27,976 nucleotides of DNA, taken from an uncultured Collinsella sp. GTDB taxonomy: Bacteria > Actinomycetota > Coriobacteriia > Coriobacteriales > Coriobacteriaceae. The stretch spans positions 1 through 27,976 of the forward strand of contig CABQMF010000021.1 of the NCBI GenBank assembly GCA_902465265.1, read 5' to 3'. Of the stretch, positions 15,979 to 22,725 are shown piece after piece (positions within the stretch are counted from its first letter, which is position 1; each line of letters begins with the position of its first letter). The notes under the pieces were generated by a model. The model had not been told where the DNA came from and made no database searches. It worked only from the letters and a program-made list of their open reading frames with translations. The position numbers and the translations under genes were made by a program.

Positions 15979-16518
15979 TTAGTTGAAGAGAGGCTTAATG
16001 GCTGATAGGTAGTCTTTGGCTACTTCGGTCTTATTTGCTTGAAAGTTGTGCCAGGCCCACCATTGGACCATTCCTACGAAGCTTGAGGCTATGTGGTGTA
16101 GTAGGAAGCTTCGGTCCATGGTGGCGGCGGGGCCTGCGGGTTCGACGGGGACGGTTTCGGCTGCGCGCGACATGATGGTCTTGCGGAGACAGTCGGCGAA
16201 GACGCGTGAGCCGGCGCCGGCTACCAGCGCTCGGACGCCCTGGCGACGCTCCCAGAGGTTGTTGAGAATATGCTCGACCTGCACGAGTGGGTCGTCGAGC
16301 GGTGTGCCATCGTCGTCGAGGGCGTGGGTGCAGATGTCGCTCACGAGTTCGGACAGTAGGTCATCTTTGCTCTTGAAGAGGCCGTAGAATGTCGCGCGGC
16401 CTACATGAGCGCGCGCGATGATGTCGCCGACGGTGATCTTGCCGTAGTCCTCCTCGCGAAGGAGCTCGGAAAACGCCGTGACAATAGCGGCGCGGCTTTT
16501 GGTTTTGCGGGCATCCAT
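15979..16518 (-). CDS. TetR-family transcriptional regulator
   Basis: A 179-residue one-component repressor-type protein. The N-terminus carries the TetR helix-turn-helix (ITVGDIIARAHVGRATFYGLF, about residues 28-48); the rest is a ligand-binding domain of unknown specificity ending in a helix rich in Trp and Phe (MVQWWAWHNFQANK). The start at 16518 is taken because it lies 2 nt after the larC stop and gives the usual length; a longer frame from 16548 overlaps larC. It is the last gene of larB-larC-tetR. A role in controlling the lar genes is inferred from position, since lactobacilli use a Crp-type LarR instead. A candidate operator lies upstream of larB at 18276-18309. Confidence 0.88.
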   Translation of the reverse strand: MDARKTKSRAAIVTAFSELLREEDYGKITVGDIIARAHVGRATFYGLFKSKDDLLSELVSDICTHALDDDGTPLDDPLVQVEHILNNLWERRQGVRALVAGAGSRVFADCLRKTIMSRAAETVPVEPAGPAATMDRSFLLHHIASSFVGMVQWWAWHNFQANKTEVAKDYLSAIKPLFN

Positions 16519-16520
16519 GG

Positions 16521-17438
16521 CTATGCATCCACGTGAACAAGCAGGCAACGGAGCGTGCCGGAGCAGCCCTCGTAGGGGCGCTTACCGGCGCCGTAGCCGA
16601 CGGCCTCGATGCAGTAGCGGGCCGGTAGGTGCTCGGACGTGCGCAGTGCGGCGACGATGGCGGCACCCGTGGGCGTCACAAGCTCGCCGGCGACCGGTGC
16701 GGGCGTGAGGGCGATATTGCCTGCTTGGCATAGGTTGACGACGGCGGGCACCGGGATGGGCATAAGGCCGTGGGCACAGTTGATGGTGCCGTGACCCTCG
16801 GAGAGCGACTCGACCACGATGTCCTCGATACCCAGGTCATCGAGGCAGATGGCGACCGAGCAGATGTCAACGATGGAGTCGACGGCGCCCACCTCGTGGA
16901 ACATGACGGTCTCGGGCGTTTTGCCGTGGGCCTTGGCCTCGGCGGCGGCGAGCGCGGTAAAGATGGCGAGCGCGCGACGCTTGGCGCCATCACTCATCTG
17001 CGAATTCTCGATAATTTCCGTGACGTCGGCTAGCGAGCGGTGATGATGGTGGTGGGCGTGATGGTGATCCTCGTGCTCATGGGCGTGGCCCTCATGGTCA
17101 TGCGCGTGCTCATGGCAGTGCTCGTGCTCCCCATGATCATGATGGTGGTGCTCATGCTCATGCGTGTGCTCGGCAGCTGCTTCGTTGCCGTAGAGCCAGG
17201 CCATGTCGTGGTCGTGGTTCTCGAGCTCCTCTGCCAGCTGAACGTCAAAGTCGCAGGCGTCGATGCCATGCTTGTTTACGCGTGTAACGGCAATCTCAAA
17301 GCCGCCGACCGGCAGCGTGGCGAGCTGTTCGCGCAGGTGCTCCTTGCTGGCGCCCAGGTCGAGCAGGGCCGCGACGGTCATGTCGCCGCTGATGCCCGAG
17401 GTGCCGTCGATGATAAGCGTGTGCTGATGGTTGGACAT
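16521..17438 (-). CDS. larC: LarC, nickel-insertion protein lacking the C-terminal domain
   Basis: LarC inserts nickel into the pincer nucleotide cofactor of LarA in a CTP-dependent reaction. The 305 residues contain the N-terminal LarC1 region: IDGTSGISGDMTVAALLDLG, a His-rich nickel-binding stretch (91-133, about 25 His), then MFHEVGAVDSIVDICS, TINCAHGLMPIPVPAV and ELVTPTGAAIVAAL. It stops soon after VGYGAG. The C-terminal LarC2 domain that binds CTP in L. plantarum (made there by a programmed frameshift) is absent; tetR follows after 2 nt in another frame. The ATG has AAGGAG 7 nt upstream, overlapping the larB stop. Either LarC2 is encoded elsewhere, or this is a one-domain variant, or the gene lost its end. 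Confidence 0.88.
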   Translation of the reverse strand: MSNHQHTLIIDGTSGISGDMTVAALLDLGASKEHLREQLATLPVGGFEIAVTRVNKHGIDACDFDVQLAEELENHDHDMAWLYGNEAAAEHTHEHEHHHHDHGEHEHCHEHAHDHEGHAHEHEDHHHAHHHHHRSLADVTEIIENSQMSDGAKRRALAIFTALAAAEAKAHGKTPETVMFHEVGAVDSIVDICSVAICLDDLGIEDIVVESLSEGHGTINCAHGLMPIPVPAVVNLCQAGNIALTPAPVAGELVTPTGAAIVAALRTSEHLPARYCIEAVGYGAGKRPYEGCSGTLRCLLVHVDA

Positions 17439-17448
17439 GGAATGCTCC

Positions 17449-18231
17449 TTAACGGGCGCAGGGCGTGCCAGCGCTCAGATGATTGATAAGACTTGCCTGG
17501 TAGGCGGCGCCGAAGCCGTTGTCGATGTTGACAACCGAAACGCCGCTGGCGCAGGAGTTGAGCATGGCGAGCAGTGCGGCCACGCCGCCAAAGCTCGCGC
17601 CATAGCCCACGCTGGTGGGAACGGCGATGACCGGACAGCTCACCAGACCGCCGATAACGCTCGCCAGGGCGCCCTCCATGCCGGCGATGGCGATGACCAC
17701 CTGCGCCTGGGCGAGTTCCTCGGCATGAGCGAGCAGGCGGTGCAGGCCGGCGACACCTACGTCGTAGAGGCGATCGACCTCGTTGCCGTAGAACTCGGCC
17801 GTCAGTGCCGCCTCTTCGGCGACGGGCAGGTCGCTCGTGCCGGCGCAGGCGACGACGATGCGTCCGTTGCCGGTGGGGGAGGGCTTGCCGCCCACCAGGG
17901 CGAGCTGTGCGTCCGGGACATATCCCAGGTCGATGTCGTTGCCGAGAAGCTCAGCGGTGCGCGCGGCTTTTTCGGCATCCAAGCATGTGACTAGGATGCG
18001 CTCCTGGTCGGCATCGAGTAATGCTTTGATAATGGCGGCAATTTGCTCGGCGGTTTTACCGGCACCGTAGACAACCTCGCCGGCTCCCTGGCGCACTCCG
18101 CGCGAAAGATCGAGCTGCGCAAAGCCCAGATCGGCGGTCGGAGCCGTCTGGATGCGCGTAAGGGCGACTGCCGGGGTGACTGATCCGCCGGCAACATCGC
18201 TCAGCAGCTGCTCAAGATCTCGCTTATCCAT
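17449..18231 (-). CDS. larB: LarB, cofactor-precursor carboxylase/hydrolase
   Basis: LarB carboxylates the pyridine ring of nicotinic acid adenine dinucleotide and cleaves its phosphoanhydride bond, the first step to the NPN cofactor. The 260-residue protein has a variable N-terminal half and a C-terminal PurE-like domain with VACAGTSDLPVAEEA (127-141), GVAGLHRLL, GMEGALASVIGGLV and TSVGYGASFGGVAALLAM. Cys227 in MLNSCASG matches the catalytic cysteine of the family, and VNIDNGFGAA follows. ATG 18231 is chosen over GTG 18264 because AAGGGA sits at the right distance. It is the first gene of larB-larC-tetR, 114 nt downstream of serB with a palindrome in the gap. LarE, the sulfur donor, is not in the window. 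Confidence 0.93.
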   Translation of the reverse strand: MDKRDLEQLLSDVAGGSVTPAVALTRIQTAPTADLGFAQLDLSRGVRQGAGEVVYGAGKTAEQIAAIIKALLDADQERILVTCLDAEKAARTAELLGNDIDLGYVPDAQLALVGGKPSPTGNGRIVVACAGTSDLPVAEEAALTAEFYGNEVDRLYDVGVAGLHRLLAHAEELAQAQVVIAIAGMEGALASVIGGLVSCPVIAVPTSVGYGASFGGVAALLAMLNSCASGVSVVNIDNGFGAAYQASLINHLSAGTPCAR

Positions 18232-18275
18232 ATATGTTCCCTTCGACGGCGCAAAGTCTAGCACTCAAAGGGTAT

Positions 18276-18309
18276 GTTTCCGAACACTAAGACAAAATTG
18301 TTCGGAAAC
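18276..18309 (-). promoter_or_regulatory. Palindrome in the larB promoter region, possible TetR operator
   Basis: Perfect 11-bp inverted repeat GTTTCCGAACA (18276-18286) and TGTTCGGAAAC (18299-18309) with a 12-nt spacer. Each arm also contains a smaller dyad, TTC-N-GAA. On the minus strand a TATAGT (possible -10) overlaps the upstream end. It is the obvious candidate site for the TetR encoded by the same operon. The caution is that GTTTCCG/CGGAAAC also occurs in a non-operator hairpin at 21221-21264. Confidence 0.5.
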
Positions 18310-18345
18310 TATAGGACGGACTGATTCAATTGTTAGACGGATCGG

Positions 18346-18981
18346 CTAGTCGCGCAGGATGATGTCCATGGCGAGCATCAGGTTGCGCTCGTCGATGGCA
18401 AACGGGGCTGCCTCGCGTGTCTTGGGCTTGGCGCAAAACGCGATGCCCGTGCCCGCGGCCTGAATCATGGGGATGTCGTTTGCCCCATCGCCAATAGCGA
18501 CCGTGTGTGCCATATCGACGCCGCACTCAACTGCCCAGTCCAGCAGCTGGATGAGCTTGGACTCCTTGGTCACAATGTCGGCAGTCAACTTACCGGTGAG
18601 CTTGCCGTCCACGACCTCCAGACGATTGGCCAGGCAAAAATCGATGCCCGCAGCGGCCATGATCTTATCGGCGACCTCGTGAAAGCCGCCGCTCACCACG
18701 CCGACCTTCCAGCCCTTGCTGTGTGCCGAGCGTACAAGCTCCAACGCGCCGGGGGTAAATGTCACGCGCTCAAAGGTGCGCTCGAACACGCTCTCGTCCA
18801 GGCCGGCGAGCAGCCCCACGCGCTCCTCGAGCGCTTGCTTAAAGTCCAGCTCGCCGCGCATAGCGCGCTCGGTGATCTGCGCAACTTGCTCGCCCACGCC
18901 TGCCTCCTCGCCCAACAGGTCGATGACCTCCTGGTTGATGAGGGTGGAGTCGATATCCATAACGATGAGGCGTGCAGTCAT
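18346..18981 (-). CDS. serB: Phosphoserine phosphatase
   Basis: HAD-family phosphatase of 211 residues that makes L-serine from phosphoserine, the last step of serine synthesis. Motif I is MDIDSTLINQEVIDLL, with nucleophile Asp9 and Asp11 from the chosen start. Motif II is VVSGGF (Ser107), the conserved Lys lies in VTKESKLIQ, and motif III is IGDGANDIPM (174-183). The protein lacks the extra N-terminal domain of E. coli SerB. The start at 18981 has GGAAAGG 7 nt upstream; an upstream frame to 19050 has no such site. It is divergent from aspS and upstream of larB on the same strand without a clear terminator between. Confidence 0.94.
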   Translation of the reverse strand: MTARLIVMDIDSTLINQEVIDLLGEEAGVGEQVAQITERAMRGELDFKQALEERVGLLAGLDESVFERTFERVTFTPGALELVRSAHSKGWKVGVVSGGFHEVADKIMAAAGIDFCLANRLEVVDGKLTGKLTADIVTKESKLIQLLDWAVECGVDMAHTVAIGDGANDIPMIQAAGTGIAFCAKPKTREAAPFAIDERNLMLAMDIILRD

Positions 18982-19126
18982 GGCGGGCCTTTCCGAGTGC
19001 AGTTGTATTGGGGCACATTGTCGCACGCCGCACGCCTGGGCGACGGCCACGGTGCGTCAATTGTTTCGTCTCCGTCAAGTCTTTGGGCAAGAGCTACTTT
19101 TTCGCGGCACATCGACGCGGGTGCGA

Positions 19127-19216
19127 TAAGATAGAACGCCATGTCTGGCTGCGCGGTTTACGCAGGCTGGGCAAATCTGTACGACGCCGCCCGGAACGAC
19201 ACGGGGCGGCACAGAT
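19127..19216 (+). promoter_or_regulatory. aspS promoter -10 and leader hairpin
   Basis: TAAGAT at 19127-19132 is a reasonable -10. The leader of about 100 nt ends in a strong stem: ATCTGT (19175-19180) with ACAGAT (19211-19216) and GCCGCCC (19186-19192) with GGGCGGC (19204-19210). It stops 4 nt before the AAAGGAGG of aspS, so it could affect translation. No T-box consensus is seen. Confidence 0.45.
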
Positions 19217-19237
19217 CCATAAAGGAGGATCACTGGT

Positions 19238-21025
19238 ATGAGCCAGACCCGTCCCATCGACGAGCATTCCATGCACACCCGTACCTGCGGCGAGCTTCGC
19301 CGCGAGAACGTGGGCGAAGAGGTCACCCTCACCGGTTGGGTGAGCCGTCGCCGCGACCACGGCGGCCTTATCTTCTGCGATCTTCGCGACCGCGAGGGCA
19401 TCACGCAGCTCACCTTCGACCCCGAGCACTCCGACGGCGACGCCTTTAAGATCGCCGAGACCATGCGTCCCGAGTGGCCCATCAAGATCCACGGCGTCGT
19501 GCGCTCCCGTGGCGAGGAGACCACCAACACCAAGCTCGCGACCGGCGAGATCGAGGTCCTGACCGACCACGCCGAGGTGCTCAACACGTCCGTCACCCCG
19601 CCGTTCCAGATTGAGGACGGCATCGAGACCAGCGAGGACACCCGCCTGCGCTATCGCTATCTGGACCTCCGCCGTCCCGAGATGATGGCCAACCTCAAGC
19701 TGCGCTCCGACTTTACCTTTGCCATTCGCGAGGCGCTGCACAACCGTGAGTTCATGGAGGTCGAGACGCCCTCCCTGTTCAAGTCCACGCCCGAGGGCGC
19801 CCGCGACTTCATCGTCCCCAGCCGCATCCAGCCGGGCAACTTCTACGCCCTGCCGCAGTCCCCGCAGCTCCTGAAGCAGCTGCTCATGGTCGGTGGCGTC
19901 GAGCGCTACTACCAGGTTGCCAAGTGCTTCCGCGACGAGGACCTGCGTGCCGACCGTCAGCCCGAGTTCACCCAGGTCGATATCGAGATGTCCTTCGTGG
20001 ACCAGAATGACGTCATGAGCGCGCTCGAGGAGGTCCTGGCCGACGCCTTCGGCCGCATGGGCGTCGAGATGCCCACGCCGCTGCGTCGCATGGACTACTG
20101 GGAGGCCATGGACACCTATGGCTCCGACAAGCCCGATACCCGCTATGGCATGCACCTGGTCGACCTGACCGACATCTTTGCCAACTCCAAGTTCAAGGTC
20201 TTTGCGACTGCCGCAAACGAGGAGGGCTCTGCCGTCAAGGCCATTAACGCCAAGGGCGCCGGTGCCTGGGCACGTGCCAAGATCGATAAGCTCGCCGGCG
20301 TGGCTTCCACGTTTGGCGCCAAGGGCCTGGCTTGGATCGCCTTCCGCGAGGACGGCTCCATCAACAGCCCCATCGTCAAGTTCTTCTCGGACGAGGAGAT
20401 GGCGGCTCTGCGCGAGCGCATGGACGTCGAGCCCGGCGACCTTGTGATGTTCGCCGCCGGCCCGCGCCTGCTCTCTGACGAGATCCTGGGCGGCATGCGT
20501 TCCCACATGGCCAACACGCTCGAGATCAAGCGCGAGGGCCACGACTTCCTGTGGGTCGTCAACTTCCCGCTGTTCCACTGGGATGAGGACCGTAAGGCCT
20601 ATGCCGCCGAGCACCAGCCCTTCACCCTGCCGACCGAGACCGACATCGCCAAGATCGAGGCCGATCCGCTGGCAGCCGGTTCTTGCACCTATGACTTTGT
20701 CATGGACGGCTTTGAGGCCGGCGGCGGCGGTATGCGTATCCACAACGCCGAGATGCAAATGTCCATGCTCAAGCTCCTGGGCTTTACCGAGGAGCGCGCC
20801 GAGTCGCAGTTCGGCTTCCTCATGGAGGCCCTCAAGTTTGGCGCGCCCCCGATGGGCGGTTTCGCTCTGGGTCTGGACCGCGTGTGCATGCTGCTCACCG
20901 GTTCCGACTCCATCCGCGACGTCATGGCGTTCCCCAAGACGGCCAGTGGCTCCGACCTCATGTCGGGCGCCCCGAGTGCCGTTAGCGGCGCCCAGCTCAA
21001 GGACGTCAGCCTGCGCCTGATGTAG
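19238..21025 (+). CDS. aspS: Aspartyl-tRNA synthetase (probably non-discriminating)
   Basis: Cytoplasmic class II synthetase of 595 residues that charges tRNA-Asp. Domains in order: N-terminal OB-fold anticodon-binding domain (about 15-120), catalytic core with QSPQLLKQLLM and motif 2 FRDEDLRADRQPEFTQVDIE (223-242), the bacterial GAD insertion (about 295-420), and motif 3 GGFALGLDRVCMLL near the C-terminus. The anticodon domain reads RRRDHGGLIF. His at this position is typical of enzymes that also charge tRNA-Asn, while E. coli has Leu; that would need a GatCAB amidotransferase elsewhere. ATG 19238 follows AAAGGAGG (19221-19228). A strong terminator lies 26 nt after the stop. Confidence 0.96.
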   Translation: MSQTRPIDEHSMHTRTCGELRRENVGEEVTLTGWVSRRRDHGGLIFCDLRDREGITQLTFDPEHSDGDAFKIAETMRPEWPIKIHGVVRSRGEETTNTKLATGEIEVLTDHAEVLNTSVTPPFQIEDGIETSEDTRLRYRYLDLRRPEMMANLKLRSDFTFAIREALHNREFMEVETPSLFKSTPEGARDFIVPSRIQPGNFYALPQSPQLLKQLLMVGGVERYYQVAKCFRDEDLRADRQPEFTQVDIEMSFVDQNDVMSALEEVLADAFGRMGVEMPTPLRRMDYWEAMDTYGSDKPDTRYGMHLVDLTDIFANSKFKVFATAANEEGSAVKAINAKGAGAWARAKIDKLAGVASTFGAKGLAWIAFREDGSINSPIVKFFSDEEMAALRERMDVEPGDLVMFAAGPRLLSDEILGGMRSHMANTLEIKREGHDFLWVVNFPLFHWDEDRKAYAAEHQPFTLPTETDIAKIEADPLAAGSCTYDFVMDGFEAGGGGMRIHNAEMQMSMLKLLGFTEERAESQFGFLMEALKFGAPPMGGFALGLDRVCMLLTGSDSIRDVMAFPKTASGSDLMSGAPSAVSGAQLKDVSLRLM

Positions 21026-21050
21026 GCGAGCGGCTATATATTGCCCGCAA

Positions 21051-21084
21051 CGCGGGAAGGACGTGTGCCTTCCCGCGTTTTTTT
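21051..21084 (+). terminator. Intrinsic terminator after aspS
   Basis: CGCGGGAAGG (21051-21060) and CCTTCCCGCG (21068-21077) form a perfect 10-bp stem with a 7-nt loop and a run of seven T. Confidence 0.95.
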
Positions 21085-21159
21085 ATGTCGCGACGTCATG
21101 GTTTGGAGGCCTGCCGTCGTGCGCCGGGAAACTACAACCCGTAATCTGCGTGCAGAACG

Positions 21160-21326
21160 GGTCGCGCTTTCCCAAAGGGGGTCCTCTGGGAAAGCGCGAC
21201 CTAGAATTCGGCAAATTAATGGGGCACAGTTTCCGGTTGAGCTGTCTAACGGAAACTGTGCCCCAGAATGAGCGCTCAAAACGGGATAGGCTTTCCGCAA
21301 CAACTGTCTGGCGGAAAGCCTGCCCC
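21160..21326. repeat. Three tandem hairpins between aspS and the LacI regulator
   Basis: Hairpin 4: perfect 15-bp arms 21160-21174 and 21187-21201. Hairpin 5: perfect 15-bp arms 21221-21235 and 21250-21264, loop with CTGTCT. Hairpin 6: 16-nt arms 21283-21298 and 21311-21326 with two imperfect pairs, loop also with CTGTCT. All three carry TTTCC in the 5' arm and GGAAA in the 3' arm, but the rest of the arms differ; 5 and 6 both end in GCCCCAG. Read on the minus strand, hairpin 6 is followed by GTTTTG and may terminate the LacI gene. Confidence 0.75.
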
Positions 21327-21332
21327 AGTTTC

Positions 21333-22349
21333 TTATAGCGAGTCTCTCTGGATCAGCTGCATGTGCATCACGGAGGTGGTGGGCTCGGCACCCTTGATCA
21401 TGTCGAGCGCAATGTTGGCGGCCATGTGGCCTTCTTCGCGCAGGGGCTGGCGGACGGTCGTGAGCGCGGGGACGCAGCGCGCCGCAATCTCGTGATCGTC
21501 GAAGCCGACGACAGAAACGTCCGCCGGAACGGATAGGCCTGCCTCGTTGAGTGCGGTGATGACGCCAGCCGCGATACGGTCCGATCCGCAGAGCACGCCA
21601 TCGAAAGCAATCTTGCGCGCGAGAATCTGGTGCATGGCCTGATAGCCGTCTCCGCTGTTCCAGCCGGTATAGATAACGTTTGCGTCTGGGAGGTCTTCGC
21701 CCAAGACGGCGCGGTAGCCGCGCAGGCGGTCGACAACAGCGGGGTTGTCTTGCGGTCCCAACACGGCGACGATATCTTTGCGCCCGCGCTTCTTCATGGC
21801 GAGTGCCGCAAAGTGTCCGCCCTCTTCGTCGTCAGAGTAGACCGTCGAGAACACGTCGCGATAGGGGTGGCCCTCGAGCTGGCCGCACAACACGGTGGGT
21901 ACGCCCAGCTCGCGCAGCACCTCGAGCAGCTCGCTGCCCTTGTAGGGGGAGACGTCGATCACGGCGTCGAACGAGCGGCGCTCAAAGTGCTCGCGTGCGC
22001 GGTTGCGCTCATGCGTGGAAGACGCCTGCAAGATAACGGGCAGATAGGAAGACTCCGACAGTTCCTCGGTAATGCCGCTCAAAAACTCGCTATAGGTGGG
22101 GTCGCTGAAGAGTTCACTCAGAGGCTCGGTCACGAGCACGGCGATGATTTCCGTGCGCCCGACAGCGAGCGCTCGGCCACGAGCGTTGGGGATAAAATTG
22201 ACTTCCTTGGCCGCCGCGCGGACGCGCTTTTTGGTTTCCTCGCTAATGCGGGGCGAATCGTTGAGGGCGCGCGATGCCGTGGAGCGCGACACGCCGGCAG
22301 CTGCGGCAACCTCGGCAAGCGTAGGTGCGGTGCGAACTGGTTGGGTCAT
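21333..22349 (-). CDS. LacI-family regulator of the ebg-like operon
   Basis: A 338-residue LacI/GalR-type repressor. The N-terminus has the LacI helix-turn-helix (VAAAAGVSRSTASRALN, about residues 14-30) and the hinge helix region (NARGRALAVGRT). The rest is the periplasmic-binding-protein-like effector domain, with typical VLCGSDRIAAGVITALNEAG and SVVGFDDHEIAARCVPALTT. The start at 22349 has AGGAGA just upstream. It is divergent from ebgA; three identical CAACCGGTTG palindromes in the shared gap are its likely operators. By position it corresponds to E. coli EbgR. The inducer is presumably a beta-galactoside or a derivative (inference). Confidence 0.93.
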   Translation of the reverse strand: MTQPVRTAPTLAEVAAAAGVSRSTASRALNDSPRISEETKKRVRAAAKEVNFIPNARGRALAVGRTEIIAVLVTEPLSELFSDPTYSEFLSGITEELSESSYLPVILQASSTHERNRAREHFERRSFDAVIDVSPYKGSELLEVLRELGVPTVLCGQLEGHPYRDVFSTVYSDDEEGGHFAALAMKKRGRKDIVAVLGPQDNPAVVDRLRGYRAVLGEDLPDANVIYTGWNSGDGYQAMHQILARKIAFDGVLCGSDRIAAGVITALNEAGLSVPADVSVVGFDDHEIAARCVPALTTVRQPLREEGHMAANIALDMIKGAEPTTSVMHMQLIQRDSL

Positions 22350-22442
22350 GGCGTCTCCTGGAAAATGCGGTCGATGTTGTCACTGGTATGGGCTAGTGCG
22401 GATACAGCTTACTATAGTGCGCCTGAACAGCGTTCATGATAT

Positions 22443-22453
22443 CCGGTGACCGG
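22443..22453. promoter_or_regulatory. Small palindrome upstream of the LacI gene
   Basis: CCGGT-G-ACCGG is a perfect 5-bp dyad 94 nt before the LacI start. It shares ACCGG with the three CAACCGGTTG operators but is not the same site. An autoregulatory role is possible but weakly supported. Confidence 0.25.
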
Positions 22454-22593
22454 TGTCGTTTTGCAACCAAGCCGAAATCGAATACGTCTCGTGTGGGTGA
22501 GATATTAGCGGGCGTGGCGGTTGCCTACGAGCTTGAGAACGATGTCTTGCGCCGAGTTTCGATACTCAGAGTGACATAAGTGTCGTGGTTGTA

Positions 22594-22603
22594 CAACCGG
22601 TTG
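22594..22603. promoter_or_regulatory. LacI-type operator O1 (CAACCGGTTG)
   Basis: Perfect 10-bp palindrome in the context ACAACCGGTTGCAC, shared by all three sites. It lies 45 bp upstream of O2, before the promoter, so it could act as an auxiliary operator for looping. Confidence 0.8.
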
Positions 22604-22638
22604 CACCGTTAATCCGGCGAAATCGACCGTTCAGCGGA

Positions 22639-22648
22639 CAACCGGTTG
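22639..22648. promoter_or_regulatory. LacI-type operator O2 (CAACCGGTTG)
   Basis: Second identical palindrome, 42 bp before O3. It overlaps the proposed -35 box TTGCAC of ebgA, so binding would block RNA polymerase directly. Confidence 0.82.
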
Positions 22649-22675
22649 CACAGTTTTTTGCATCGCTCGTAGGAT
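22646..22675 (+). promoter_or_regulatory. Proposed ebgA promoter
   Basis: TTGCAC (22646-22651) as -35 and TAGGAT (22670-22675) as -10 with an 18-bp spacer. Transcription would begin near 22682, inside O3, giving a leader of about 45 nt. It is boxed in by O2 and O3, as expected of a repressed promoter. Confidence 0.5.
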
Positions 22676-22680
22676 AAGGA

Positions 22681-22690
22681 CAACCGGTTG
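22681..22690. promoter_or_regulatory. LacI-type operator O3 (CAACCGGTTG)
   Basis: Third identical palindrome, at the expected start of transcription and 22 nt before the AAGGAG of ebgA. Confidence 0.82.
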
Positions 22691-22725
22691 CACAAGAATC
22701 ACTACGATGACGAAGGAGCATCACC

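Noticed and set aside
17036..17166. Repetitive CAT/CAC/GTG-rich DNA resembling a tandem repeat.
   Set aside because: It encodes the His-rich stretch of LarC (residues 91-133); the repetition comes from alternating His, Glu and Asp codons.
19133..19237. T-box riboswitch upstream of aspS.
   Set aside because: No T-box consensus sequence and no specifier-loop arrangement could be found; only a strong hairpin is present.
22594..22690. Three evenly spaced identical repeats, as in a small CRISPR array.
   Set aside because: The repeat is a 10-bp palindrome at the promoter of a gene divergent from a LacI regulator, the gaps are operator-sized, and there are no cas genes.
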